Source: UBA5177 sp002413265
Lineage (GTDB): Bacteria; Chloroflexota; UBA5177
Length of the DNA stretch: 10,124 bases
Direction of reading: 5' to 3'
NCBI GenBank assembly: GCA_036752825.1
Contig: DAIORV010000081.1
Coordinates: 1 to 10,124 of the forward strand
Made by a program: the position numbers and the translations under genes. How positions within the stretch are numbered: position 1 is the stretch's first letter; each line of letters opens with the position of its first letter. The notes under the pieces are model-generated. The model had not been told where the DNA came from, did no database searches, and was given only the letters and a program-made list of their open reading frames with translations. This document shows, piece after piece, positions 1-7,203 of the stretch.

Positions 1-669
1 GGACAGGACACCTTATCGCTGGCTCAATTGGGGGCGCGTGTCACCGGCGTGGACATAAGCGACGAAGCGATCGGCTTTGCACGTAAGCTTTCGCGAGAGT
101 CGGGCGTGGACGCGGATTTTGTTCACGCCGACGTTTATGACTGGCTGCAGGCAAGTGCCGGCCGGACGGAACGCTTCGACGTCGCCTTCAGCTCGTATGG
201 CGCGCTCTGCTGGCTTTCGGACATTGAGACCTGGGCAAAGGGCGTGGCCGGGATCCTGAAGTCGGGAGGCCGGCTGGTGGTCGTCGAATTCCATCCCGTT
301 TCTGCCGGGTTCGACGAGGATTTCAAGCTGAGATGGAACTACGACAATCAGCGAGAGCCGTTCGAAGAGGACGAAGGAGTCAGCGATTACGTGGCCGAGA
401 CTGGTGGAACCTTCAATGGGTTCGAGCGCGGCGTAGAGAGCTTCAAGAATCCGGAAAAGTCGTATGGATGGAACTGGGGCCTCGGAGAAGTGGTGACGGC
501 CCTCCTTGAAGCGGACCTCCGGCTCACCAGGCTGTGCGAATGGACGTATTCCAATGGCTTCCGCCCATATCGAGATATGCGAGAGCTCCCCGGTCGACGC
601 TGGACCCTTCCCCAGGGCGTCCCAAATATTCCGCTGATGTATGGCTTCTCGGCGACGAAGGAAGGGTAG
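1..669 (+). CDS. Class I SAM-dependent methyltransferase, 5' end missing (window edge)
   Basis: The reading frame is open from base 1 and ends at TAG 667-669, so the N-terminus lies outside the window. An in-frame TTG at 28 is internal, not the start. The first visible residues, GQDTLSLAQLGARVTGVDIS, are the end of the glycine-rich SAM motif I plus the acidic residue closing beta-2, which contacts the SAM ribose in this fold. FVHADVYDW follows (motif II region, adenine contact), then FDVAFSSYGALCWL (motif post-II) and LKSGGRLVVVEFHP (beta-5, motif III). The C-terminal half, with aromatic residues and the ending MYGFSATKEG, is the variable substrate-binding part. The fold matches Methyltransf_11/25-type small-molecule methyltransferases. 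The substrate cannot be told from sequence. It is cytoplasmic, with no signal peptide or membrane segment visible. The next gene has its own promoter, so an operon with it is unlikely. Confidence 0.85.
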   Translation, partial: GQDTLSLAQLGARVTGVDISDEAIGFARKLSRESGVDADFVHADVYDWLQASAGRTERFDVAFSSYGALCWLSDIETWAKGVAGILKSGGRLVVVEFHPVSAGFDEDFKLRWNYDNQREPFEEDEGVSDYVAETGGTFNGFERGVESFKNPEKSYGWNWGLGEVVTALLEADLRLTRLCEWTYSNGFRPYRDMRELPGRRWTLPQGVPNIPLMYGFSATKEG

Positions 670-689
670 CCGGCCGGTCCTCGACTTTC

Positions 690-718
690 TTGACAAATGA
701 CCGTCCTACGGTGACAAT
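690..718 (+). promoter_or_regulatory. Sigma-70-type promoter for the secreted protein at 760
   Basis: A perfect TTGACA -35 box (690-695) is followed after 17 bp by GACAAT (713-718), which matches the -10 consensus at 4 of 6 positions including AAT. A start near 725 would leave a leader of about 35 nt containing the GAAAGG ribosome site at 746-751. It lies in the gap between the methyltransferase stop and the next gene. Confidence 0.6.
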
Positions 719-759
719 GAGTCCGCTTTTTACACCTCCGCCATTGAAAGGTCTTTCCC

Positions 760-1446
760 TTGAAAACTACGACTTGCACGCGTCTACCGCGACTATCGTT
801 TGTCCTAGCGGGTCTAGTGGTGATGGCCGCGAGCGTTATGCCGATCGGCGCATCAGCTGCCCCGGCCCTCAAAGCCCCTGTGAAAGTGTTGGGTCTGTCA
901 CTCTCCGATATCAAGCACGCGGTTGGCTCCGGTTTCAAGCAGACTCTGGCCAAAGGAATGGACAAGAACACGGTGGCTTTGTCAGGGACGACCGCCTCTC
1001 AGAAGAAGGTGTTCGATCTACACGGGTTCGAATCCGGGTACCTCACTACCTTCGGCAGAATTAAGCCAACCAGCTTCAAGAACGGGAAGGTCACGGTAGT
1101 AAAAGGGGTAAGCTCGGCGTCGTCCCTGGTGTTCAGCTTCAAGGACTCTTCCGGACCGAACTGGGCGTTCAGCTACGCATCGACAGCCGTCGCTAAGGCA
1201 TTTAAGGCCATCAAGAGCATGAAGTTCCACCTAAAAGGGCAGTCGGGCCTTGGTGACAAGGCTCTACTCATGACGACTTCGACGGCGATCAGCCCCACTT
1301 TCGGCTCGGTCAGCACCACTACCTTTATCTGGCGCCGAGGTTCATACCTGGCAGAGGTGGCCCTGGGAGCATACGGCAGCGTGTCCATGTCTCAGGCGCT
1401 TGGTCTGGCGAAACTAGTGGACAGCAGGATTGACCATTTCGGCTGA
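760..1446 (+). CDS. Secreted protein of unknown function
   Basis: This is a 228-residue protein that I do not recognise. The start is TTG at 760, supported by GAAAGG at 746-751 with 8 nt spacing. The N-terminus is a classical Sec signal: basic residues (K2, R8, R11), a hydrophobic core at about 12-28, and an A-S-A motif (31-33) that suggests cleavage before A34. The mature part of about 195 residues has no cysteine, is rich in Ser, Thr, Lys and Gly, and shows alternating beta-like stretches (VTVVKGVSSASSLVFSF, STTTFIWRRGSYLAEVALG). The second half resembles soluble beta-rich exported proteins that score a value such as GLGDKALL, a phrase common in secreted actinobacterial lipoproteins. That likeness is suggestive only. 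It has its own promoter and terminator, so it is probably monocistronic and acts outside the cytoplasmic membrane. Confidence 0.8.
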   Translation: MKTTTCTRLPRLSFVLAGLVVMAASVMPIGASAAPALKAPVKVLGLSLSDIKHAVGSGFKQTLAKGMDKNTVALSGTTASQKKVFDLHGFESGYLTTFGRIKPTSFKNGKVTVVKGVSSASSLVFSFKDSSGPNWAFSYASTAVAKAFKAIKSMKFHLKGQSGLGDKALLMTTSTAISPTFGSVSTTTFIWRRGSYLAEVALGAYGSVSMSQALGLAKLVDSRIDHFG

Positions 1447-1465
1447 TTTCCAGCCAGTCGTTTCG

Positions 1466-1501
1466 AAGAGGCTCCGGCAGTAATGCGCCGGAGCTTCTTT
1501 C
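1466..1501 (+). terminator. Intrinsic terminator after the secreted protein gene
   Basis: A perfect 8-bp stem, GCTCCGGC (1471-1478) with GCCGGAGC (1487-1494), encloses an 8-nt loop. It extends outward to 13 bp (1466-1478 with 1487-1499) with only one G-T wobble. The 3' arm runs into a T-rich stretch, TTCTTTCT. It lies 20 bp past the stop codon, in the right place to end transcription of the 760-1446 gene. Confidence 0.8.
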
Positions 1502-1515
1502 TATCAGGAAGACGT

Positions 1516-1544
1516 TGTTCGAACACGTGTACTATTAATATGAT
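1516..1544 (+). promoter_or_regulatory. Probable promoter/operator region upstream of the MDMPI-family gene
   Basis: TATGAT (1539-1544) is a good -10 box, with TTGTTC (1515-1520) 18 bp upstream as a weak -35. TACTAT (1530-1535) is a second -10 option. The region contains a perfect 10-bp palindrome, TGTTCGAACA (1516-1525), which would lie across the -35/spacer. It also fits an imperfect 6-4-6 arrangement, TCGAAC-N4-GTACTA (1519-1534), reminiscent of the actinobacterial LexA box. The promoter is plausible. The operator's owner is not known. Confidence 0.4.
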
Positions 1545-1573
1545 TGAACGTACGCCGGCTGGAGGTAGCGAGA

Positions 1574-2371
1574 ATGCTCGATAAACACTCCTATTTGAAA
1601 GCAATTCGAGACAGCGTGCCACTGTTCGACGCCGCTGCCTCGAAGGACCTGTCCGCACCGATTCCGACGTGTCCCGACTGGTACATGGCGACGCTAGTCG
1701 CCCACCTTTCAGAGGTGGAGCGGTTTTGGGAATATCAGGTGAGCATGCGGGCGCAGTCGATGATCGAGATTCCAAAGGAGGATCTGAACGCGCCTCCCGG
1801 TGTCATGGAGTGGTTCGAGGAGGCGAGCGCGGGACGAGCGGATCTGGAAAGAATTCCGGATGGTCTGGTGGAATGGCACACCAGGTCGGCCTCGACGATG
1901 ATCGAGACCTTCGATGGCGTTGGAGAAAATGAGTCGGTCTGGCACTGGTCCGGAGACAACCGAGGCATCACTCACCTGCGCAATCAAACGGTCGAGCATA
2001 CCGTGCATCGCTGGGACGCGGAGAATGCCGTCGGCAACACGAGTCCGATCGATCCACATGTCGCCACGGACGGAATCCAGCAGCACTTCGACGTGCAGAT
2101 CGTGGCGGGACGTCACTGGAAGGAGTGGTCGCGGGGCGAAGGGGAGACCTACCATCTCCACCGGACCGACGGCGATGGTGAGTGGCTGGTCCGCTTCGAG
2201 GGTGAGGACTTTACGGTGGAAAACAGCCATGGCAAGGGAGATATCGCCCTTCGTGGCACAGCCGAAGACCTATTTCTGTGGCTGTTTGGACGGGTTTCCG
2301 CCGATCGCCTCGAAGTGCACGGCGATAGGGCTCTGATCGAACGATATCGACAGCTCGCCCCTAGCGGGTAG
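1574..2371 (+). CDS. Maleylpyruvate isomerase family (MDMPI/DinB fold) protein
   Basis: A 265-residue protein of the mycothiol-dependent maleylpyruvate isomerase family. I chose ATG 1574 because GGAGGT (1561-1566) sits 7 nt before it. An in-frame TTG at 1544 has no such site. The N-terminal domain (about 1-155) is a DinB-like four-helix bundle opening with the typical LAAPIPTCPDW-like turn (residues 27-36) and LVAHLSEVERFW. The metal triad His-Glu-His of the family is present as H44, E141 and H145 (VEHTVHRWDAE). The C-terminal domain (about 170-265) ends in LRGTAEDLFLWLFGR and LEVHGDRALIERY, typical of the SCP2-like MDMPI_C part. Characterised relatives use mycothiol with a divalent metal, but many family members have no known substrate and nothing nearby points to aromatic degradation, so isomerase activity is not claimed. 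It is cytoplasmic. Its last 11 bp overlap the convergent phosphoesterase gene. Confidence 0.85.
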   Translation: MLDKHSYLKAIRDSVPLFDAAASKDLSAPIPTCPDWYMATLVAHLSEVERFWEYQVSMRAQSMIEIPKEDLNAPPGVMEWFEEASAGRADLERIPDGLVEWHTRSASTMIETFDGVGENESVWHWSGDNRGITHLRNQTVEHTVHRWDAENAVGNTSPIDPHVATDGIQQHFDVQIVAGRHWKEWSRGEGETYHLHRTDGDGEWLVRFEGEDFTVENSHGKGDIALRGTAEDLFLWLFGRVSADRLEVHGDRALIERYRQLAPSG

Positions 2372-4007
2372 GAGTGAACGACGTTGTCGAATAGACGAGA
2401 CGCAGTACTCGCTTGGCGCGTCCGTACGCCGCAACGAAATCTCCGGTCTTGAGACCGCCTACCGCGGCCACTTGGTCGTGAGCCACGAATTGTGTCGCCG
2501 CGACTATATTCAGCGTCACATTTGCTGAGGCGGTGGCGATGGTGAGACGTTTGGGCAGAAGGGCGTTCAGGGTCCCACTGGCCAGGAGCTTGCCGGTGCC
2601 GGCAGGGGTGGCCTTAGCCGCTGATGGCGCTACGAGAGAGGTAACCGGATTGGCCGGCAAGATGACGGGTTCTCGTGGCTTCTGCTTGAAGTTGAAATCC
2701 TTGACGAGATTTCCGAGCATTGCCATGTTTTCACGCACGTCCGGTCGCGAGTCGGGGCGGCCGTCGGTTCGAGGATCGAGCCTCTGACCGCCGAGGAAGT
2801 CATCCTCGATGAACTTGAGGTAGGCATCATGGCTCACGGTCTGGTGATCGATGTAGCCCTTTTTCGCGTAGGGGCTGATCACGATGGAGGGCACCCTTAG
2901 TCCATAGCCGTTTTGATCGGCTGCCGGCGGCATTACGTGATCGTAGAAGCCTCCCCAGTCATCCCACGAAAGAAAAATGGCACTGCTCGACCAGTCCTTG
3001 CTGTGCATGACGGCGTTGACGATGCCGGTGACGTAGCTCTGGCCCGTGCTCACCAGAGCAGGCGGATGCTCGCTGTCGGTGATCTGGGGGATCACCCAGG
3101 AAACCGCCGGAAGCTTCCCCGATGAGGCTGCCGAATAGAAATTCGTGAGGTCCTGGACGCCGCTCTGCTGGCCATCGGCCTGCACATCGGCAAACCCTGG
3201 GAGGACATTCCAGATGTAGGGAACGCCCGAAGCCCCGCCGTAGCCCACGTTGCCGGCGCCTCCATCGAGGTAGTATCCCCAGCTAACGTGTCGCTTGTGC
3301 AGCAGATATGTGATGTCGGTCCAGGCATATGTAGGACTCCCCGGCTTTGTCCACCAGGAGCTTCCGGCCAGCGAGCTAGTGCAGCTCGTGGGGTCGGACC
3401 CGCTGCTGCAACTGGCCGACCATCCGGATACCATCGCGAGGTGCTGGGGGAGGCTCCAGCTCGCGACGTTCTCGAACATGTGGTCTTGAAGCACGAAGTT
3501 GCGCGCGTACGACCAGTAATTGGGAATGTCGGTGCCGTCGTGATATCCCATCACATCGGCGACCGCTTTGTTGACGCAGACGGGATTGGCTGGGGTGGCA
3601 CAGCCCTTCTTGCCGGCCTCGGCGCTCTTCACGAACCCGTCCATCTTGCCGCCGTTCGAGTCCTGGACCGCGCTGGCTGCGACGTGCGGCCCGCCGCTAT
3701 TCAGGTCTTGATGGTTGAGAAACGGCTTGACGCACTGTCCGGACTGTGGGTCTGGGGAACAGCCAGTCGGCACGCCGTTGGACATTGGGATTCCATCGGC
3801 GCCGCGATAGGTGCCGAAGTACGAGTCGAACGAGCGGTTCTCTTGCATGATCACAATCACGTGCTTGATCTTATGGATACCGCTGGTAGGCACGGCCGCC
3901 GCGTCGAATCGGTGACTGTACGGACTGCCGGCGGTCGCCACGCTGTATCCGGCAATAGCCGCAAAGAGAATCGAACAGATGGCGAAAACCGGGGCCAATG
4001 GCTTCAT
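2361..4007 (-). CDS. Secreted phosphoesterase (AcpA/phospholipase C superfamily) with extra C-terminal beta domain
   Basis: This hydrolyses phosphate esters; the substrate could be phospholipid or phosphomonoester. Using ATG 4005-4007 it has 548 residues. An in-frame ATG at 4053-4055 adds 16 residues but has no ribosome site and buries the signal peptide, while the shorter start has only a weak AGAAGAG. The signal peptide covers about 1-27 (MKPLAPVFAICSILFAAIAG). Family motifs in order: HVIVIMQENRSFD (49-61, metal ligands E56 and N57), YHDGTDIPNYW (155-165), WSLPQHLAMVSG (184-195, where S185 fits the position of the catalytic Ser/Thr by alignment from memory), DSEHPP (311-316), FLSWDDWGGFYDHV (345-358, metal-binding DD), GLRVP (369-373), and HQTVSHDAYLKFIEDDF (388-404). 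The segment LGGQRLDPRTDGRP is typical of actinobacterial members. Residues about 470-540 form a separate beta-rich tail ending GLKTGDFVAAYGR, resembling DUF5666-type domains. The catalytic set looks intact. Confidence 0.9.
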   Translation of the reverse strand: MKPLAPVFAICSILFAAIAGYSVATAGSPYSHRFDAAAVPTSGIHKIKHVIVIMQENRSFDSYFGTYRGADGIPMSNGVPTGCSPDPQSGQCVKPFLNHQDLNSGGPHVAASAVQDSNGGKMDGFVKSAEAGKKGCATPANPVCVNKAVADVMGYHDGTDIPNYWSYARNFVLQDHMFENVASWSLPQHLAMVSGWSASCSSGSDPTSCTSSLAGSSWWTKPGSPTYAWTDITYLLHKRHVSWGYYLDGGAGNVGYGGASGVPYIWNVLPGFADVQADGQQSGVQDLTNFYSAASSGKLPAVSWVIPQITDSEHPPALVSTGQSYVTGIVNAVMHSKDWSSSAIFLSWDDWGGFYDHVMPPAADQNGYGLRVPSIVISPYAKKGYIDHQTVSHDAYLKFIEDDFLGGQRLDPRTDGRPDSRPDVRENMAMLGNLVKDFNFKQKPREPVILPANPVTSLVAPSAAKATPAGTGKLLASGTLNALLPKRLTIATASANVTLNIVAATQFVAHDQVAAVGGLKTGDFVAAYGRAKRVLRLVYSTTSFTPTR

Positions 4008-4355
4008 GCTCTTCTGTCGTCCCTTCTGAAAATCAAGTCTGGTAGCTTGACGCATTTAGAGGGGTGTCCGTGGGCTCTCGTGTCTGCGCGGGGGTTAGGG
4101 CGCCCCTGAAGGGGTCGGCTACAAGGGGTGGGATGTCGTAACTCACGTTAGGATGTAAATCTTGTGTGGATCTTTCGGCGCGCTTACAACTTGCTGAACT
4201 TGTCTTGCGGCCTACTGACATCCCGTCCGCCACGCGGGCAGTGCACGCGTGTTCGCGCGGCGCATACACTCCCGTAGTACGGATAGGGAACAACCCCCAG
4301 GAGAGTCGAGCTGAACGAGCTGCCCAGCAGAACACTCGAGATCACCAGACGGCGA
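4008..4355. other. Intergenic region between divergent genes, no gene seen
   Basis: Roughly 300-350 bp separate the phosphoesterase start from the hotdog gene start. Open frames here lack coding character and none has a convincing ribosome site. The sequence holds a short hairpin, CCCCT-GA-AGGGG (4103-4114), a weak inverted repeat CACGCG...CGCGTG near 4231-4250, and AGGAGAG at 4299-4305. I found no promoter with both boxes on either strand, although both flanking genes need one. TACACT (4265-4270) is the best -10 for the right-hand gene. Confidence 0.5.
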
Positions 4356-5126
4356 GTGGCCGAATTCCAAACGGCGCTGCTGTTGGCGGAGCCGCCTGAC
4401 GGCTTCGAGCCTGATGAGACCTCCCTCAAGATCGACTCGAGGTCGATAAGCGCGCTGGCGAGGCGTTCGGGAGATACCTCCGTCTGGCACATGGAGCCTG
4501 GAGCCGCGCACCGAGGCTCTCCACTGCTGGGCATCCGCATGGACGAGGCGGCCGTCGATCCCTCGGCCCGACTCGCCCACGGCCTCGCCGGAATTTTGCT
4601 GGCGCTGCGAACCGCCTACCAGCAGCGGCGCGATGTTCCGATTGCCGGCTTCTCCAACGTCCGCTACAGCGCGCCGGTATTCGAAGGCGCGACCCTGTCG
4701 GCACAGATAGAGCCGGCAGACGGTACCGGAGGTTTCCTGGTCACCACCGACCAGCTGCAGCCCGACCTGGCCATAACGGGCCGTATCCGTTACGGGAGCG
4801 TTGCCGATAGCCACGACATGTCCTTCTACTCGGTGGCCGAGCAGCAGCTGTACACGCTGGAAGAAGCCGCCGGCATGATCTCCGCGCTCTTGGGACTTGG
4901 AGCCGAGGCCGAGGGTGAGCGAGTGCTGCTGATGGCGCAGCGGCTCGAGCTTCTCGAGATCGTCTCCATCGGCGACACGATCGAGGCGACCGCCGAGATC
5001 AAGGAGAGAATGCCATCTGGTCAAGGCGAACGACTAACGGTCGATCTCGGAGTGGTGCGTCATGGGCCGGGTGGCAGGCTAGTCGCCTGGGGAGACGCGA
5101 CCTTCCTTTTGGTAAAGCCGGTTTAG
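4356..5126 (+). CDS. Tandem hotdog-fold (thioesterase/MaoC-like) protein, substrate unknown
   Basis: A 256-residue protein from GTG 4356. Two similar halves each read as a hotdog domain: residues about 70-147 (ARLAHGLAGILLALRTAY helix, then strands around VRYSAPVFEGATLSAQIEPA) and about 160-254 (helix LEEAAGMISALLG, then LELLEIVSIGDTIEATAEI and VDLGVVRHGPGGRLVAWGDA). The phrases VFEGATL and VSIGDTI are the R.V..GDTL-like turns seen in acyl-CoA thioesterases and MaoC-type dehydratases. I cannot see the classical MaoC D-x4-H dyad, so activity is uncertain. A ligand-binding or thioesterase role on acyl-CoA or acyl-ACP is inferred. GTG 4356 lacks a ribosome site. The reading frame stays open upstream, and AGGAGAG (4299-4305) sits 5 nt before an in-frame CTG at 4311 that would add LNELPSRTLEITRRR, so the true start may be CTG. 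It converges on the aldo/keto reductase. Confidence 0.65.
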   Translation: MAEFQTALLLAEPPDGFEPDETSLKIDSRSISALARRSGDTSVWHMEPGAAHRGSPLLGIRMDEAAVDPSARLAHGLAGILLALRTAYQQRRDVPIAGFSNVRYSAPVFEGATLSAQIEPADGTGGFLVTTDQLQPDLAITGRIRYGSVADSHDMSFYSVAEQQLYTLEEAAGMISALLGLGAEAEGERVLLMAQRLELLEIVSIGDTIEATAEIKERMPSGQGERLTVDLGVVRHGPGGRLVAWGDATFLLVKPV

Positions 5127-5163
5127 GACAAAGACTAGTCGGTGCTCGCTTTGAGTGCGTTCA

Positions 5164-5186
5164 CGCGAGTGTGGGGCTGCCTCGCG
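5164..5186. terminator. Possible bidirectional stem-loop between convergent genes
   Basis: CGCGAG (5164-5169) pairs perfectly with CTCGCG (5181-5186) across an 11-nt loop, in the 70-bp gap between the stops of the hotdog gene and the aldo/keto reductase gene. There is no T-run on either side, so it is at best a weak or factor-assisted terminator. The 8-bp palindrome GACTAGTC precedes it at 5134-5141. Confidence 0.25.
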
Positions 5187-5196
5187 CGCTCGTCGG

Positions 5197-6207
5197 TCAC
5201 ATGCTCCCAGTCTTTTCACTGTCCAGTTGTGCCATGCCGGGAGCGGCGTACCGCTCACCCGCCGCGGCACCGGCCGGGATTGCTCGCTCGATCCGCTCCT
5301 GATCGTCGTCGGTCAAGGACACGTCTAGTGCGTCGAGTGCATCCGCTAGCTGATTTCGTCGTCGCGCCCCTACTATCGGGACGACATCGTCACCGCGAGA
5401 CAGCACCCAGGCAATGGCGAGCTGGGCGACCGTGGTGCTCTTCGCCTCTGCAACCGCGCGCAACGCCTCCACCAAGGCCAAATTGTGCTCCAGGTTCTCT
5501 CCCTGAAACCGCGGCGCACGCGCCCGAAAATCACCGGACGTACTGCCGCGCGCCCGGGACCAGCTGCCGGAAAGCAGGCCGCGGGACAGCACACCGTACG
5601 CCGTGATGCCGATGCCCAGCTCACGACAGACAGGAAGAATCTCGTGTTCGATGCCTCGAGAAAGCAGCGAATACTCAATCTGTAAGTCCGTAATAGGATG
5701 TATCGCTTGCGCCCGCCGCAAGGTGTCCACGCCGGCCTCCGAGAGGCCGATGTACCGGACGTACCCCGCCTGGACCATTTCGGCGATCGCTCCGACGGTC
5801 TCTTCTATGGGTACCGCCGGATCGACGCGCGCTGGTCGGTAGATATCGATGTACCCGGTACCCAGGCGCTTCAGGGAGTACGCCAGAAAGGTCTTCACGA
5901 CGGCCGGCCGACCGTCGCTTCCCAGCCAGGTGTTCGCAGGGTCGCGCAGTGCCCCGAACTTCACACTGATCAGCACTTCGTCCCGCCGTTTCCCGCGTAG
6001 GGCTTCTCGGATCAGGAGCTCGTTGTGTCCCATCCCGTAGAAGTCACCGGTATCGAGCAAAGTGATGCCGGCATCAAGCGCCGCATGGATAGTGGCAACA
6101 CTCTCCGTGTCATCCGCAGGCCCATAAATCCCGGACATGCCCATGCAGCCAAGACCAACGGCAGACACAGTGGGTCCTGGCCTTCCAAGCTGGCGCGTCG
6201 GCATCAT
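5197..6207 (-). CDS. Aldo/keto reductase with non-canonical catalytic tetrad
   Basis: An NADPH-dependent oxidoreductase of the aldo/keto reductase superfamily, 336 residues from ATG 6205-6207. Two adjacent ATGs at 6207 and 6204 are possible, and an upstream TTG at 6216 is less likely. None has a clear ribosome site. The TIM-barrel landmarks are present: TRQLGRPGPTVSAVGLGCMGM, LLDTGDFYGMGHNE with the tetrad Asp and Tyr (D52, Y57), and VLISVKFG with the tetrad Lys (K83). The C-terminal cofactor region contains VPIVGARRRNQL, matching the usual IPG(T/A)R..... pattern. The usual YxQHR.D segment reads DIYRPARVDPAVPIEET, so the catalytic His is Ala126. I recall this RPAR variant from other actinobacterial members, so it is a subfamily trait rather than damage. 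It is cytoplasmic. It lies 48 nt downstream of the CDF gene on the same strand and may be cotranscribed from the metal-sensor promoter. The substrate is unknown. Confidence 0.88.
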   Translation of the reverse strand: MMPTRQLGRPGPTVSAVGLGCMGMSGIYGPADDTESVATIHAALDAGITLLDTGDFYGMGHNELLIREALRGKRRDEVLISVKFGALRDPANTWLGSDGRPAVVKTFLAYSLKRLGTGYIDIYRPARVDPAVPIEETVGAIAEMVQAGYVRYIGLSEAGVDTLRRAQAIHPITDLQIEYSLLSRGIEHEILPVCRELGIGITAYGVLSRGLLSGSWSRARGSTSGDFRARAPRFQGENLEHNLALVEALRAVAEAKSTTVAQLAIAWVLSRGDDVVPIVGARRRNQLADALDALDVSLTDDDQERIERAIPAGAAAGERYAAPGMAQLDSEKTGSM

Positions 6208-6255
6208 CGGAATCAACTGCAGCGAGCCGCATGACTCGTGCCGCGTTGACGAAGT

Positions 6256-7203
6256 CTATCTGGGGTAGGCTTCAAGTCCGCTTCCCGCGGAATGACGATG
6301 GTCGGCGGTGTTGGAAAGGTCGCAATAGAGATCCATGGCGCAGCAAGCGGATTCGATCTGCAGGGTGCTGTGGTCGATCGAGTAGTTTCGACGCAGCATC
6401 TGGTTCAGGTTTTCGACGTGTGCCTCACATTCGCTCAAGCGCTGGTCGTCCATCTGAATGTGAGCGGAAAGAACTCGCATTCCGCCCGATATCGCCCAGA
6501 CGTGAAGGTCGTGCACGTCAACCACGCCCGGCACCCGCGTCATCTCGCGCACCATCTCCTCGACCTCGAGGCCGCGTGGTGTTGACTCCATCAGGATGTC
6601 GACGGTCTCTCGGAGAATATCCCAGGCACCGCGAGCGATCAGCGCAGCGATGAACAGCGAGATTAGAGGATCTGTGCCGTACCAGCCGGTGAGGGCGATT
6701 ACGATGGCGCCCGCGATGACTCCGACTCCCGCGCCGACATCGCCGAACACGTGGAGCGTAGCCGCCCGCAGATTCAGATTGGAGCCGTGCTGCCCACGCA
6801 GGCTGTATCCGATGTAAAGGTTAACCGCGATTCCAACGAGGGCCGCGGCTGACATCAGTAACGGTTGGACGTGTTGCGGATGCTGAAAGCGCAGCACCGC
6901 CTCATAGGCGATGACGAGAACGATGACCAGCAAGGTGGCGGCATTCGCCAGTGCCGCGAGAATCTCGGTTCGGTGGTAGCCGAAGGTCTTTGCCGCATCA
7001 GCGGGACGCTGTGCCTGTATGGTCGCGTACCAGGCGAGACCCAGCGCTGCAAGATCGGTGAAGACGTGTCCCGCGTCCGACAGCACGGCCAGGGACTGAG
7101 ACAGGACGCCGGCGAGCAGCTCGACGATCAGAATGACGACGGTCAGAGCTAGCGCCAGGCGCAGCTTTCCGGCGACAAAACCGTGAGAGTGTGCCGAGGT
7201 CAA
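6256..7203 (-). CDS. Cation diffusion facilitator family heavy-metal exporter (CzcD/ZitB-like)
   Basis: An inner-membrane antiporter exporting divalent metal, probably Zn2+ with Co2+ or Cd2+ possible, in exchange for protons. It has 315 residues and six predicted membrane helices at about 15-34, 40-60, 83-104, 115-133, 150-172 and 178-195. The transport site is of the zinc type: H46-x3-D50 in helix 2 (SDAGHVFTD) and H151-x3-D155 in helix 5 (HVFGD). The loop after helix 2 has FGYHRTEILAAL, a CzcD hallmark. The cytoplasmic domain (about 205-290) carries VPGVVDVHDLHVW and VLSAHI. The tail is Cys/His-rich (ACCAMDLYC, DHRHS), which may add metal binding. The start is TTG 7201-7203. It overlaps the sensor's TGA as TTGA, so translation is probably coupled. 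Regulation by the adjacent ArsR protein is expected. Confidence 0.93.
   Translation of the reverse strand: MTSAHSHGFVAGKLRLALALTVVILIVELLAGVLSQSLAVLSDAGHVFTDLAALGLAWYATIQAQRPADAAKTFGYHRTEILAALANAATLLVIVLVIAYEAVLRFQHPQHVQPLLMSAAALVGIAVNLYIGYSLRGQHGSNLNLRAATLHVFGDVGAGVGVIAGAIVIALTGWYGTDPLISLFIAALIARGAWDILRETVDILMESTPRGLEVEEMVREMTRVPGVVDVHDLHVWAISGGMRVLSAHIQMDDQRLSECEAHVENLNQMLRRNYSIDHSTLQIESACCAMDLYCDLSNTADHRHSAGSGLEAYPR

Noticed and set aside
534..1064. Plus-strand open frame of 176 codons spanning the methyltransferase end and the secreted protein start
   Set aside because: It crosses the promoter and terminal parts of two better-supported genes and has no domain signature.
1574..2371. Naming the MDMPI-family gene as a dedicated maleylpyruvate isomerase of gentisate degradation
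   Set aside because: No gentisate dioxygenase or other aromatic degradation gene is nearby, and most family members have other or unknown roles.
3288..4109. Long plus-strand open frame of 273 codons
   Set aside because: It is wholly antisense to the phosphoesterase, whose motifs are unmistakable, and its translation shows no family signature.
4231..4250. CACGCG...CGCGTG inverted repeat as a terminator or operator
   Set aside because: A 6-bp GC-only stem with no T-run is expected by chance in such GC-rich DNA.
5134..5141. GACTAGTC palindrome as an attachment or regulatory site
   Set aside because: A single 8-bp palindrome between convergent stops with no repeat elsewhere is not enough evidence.
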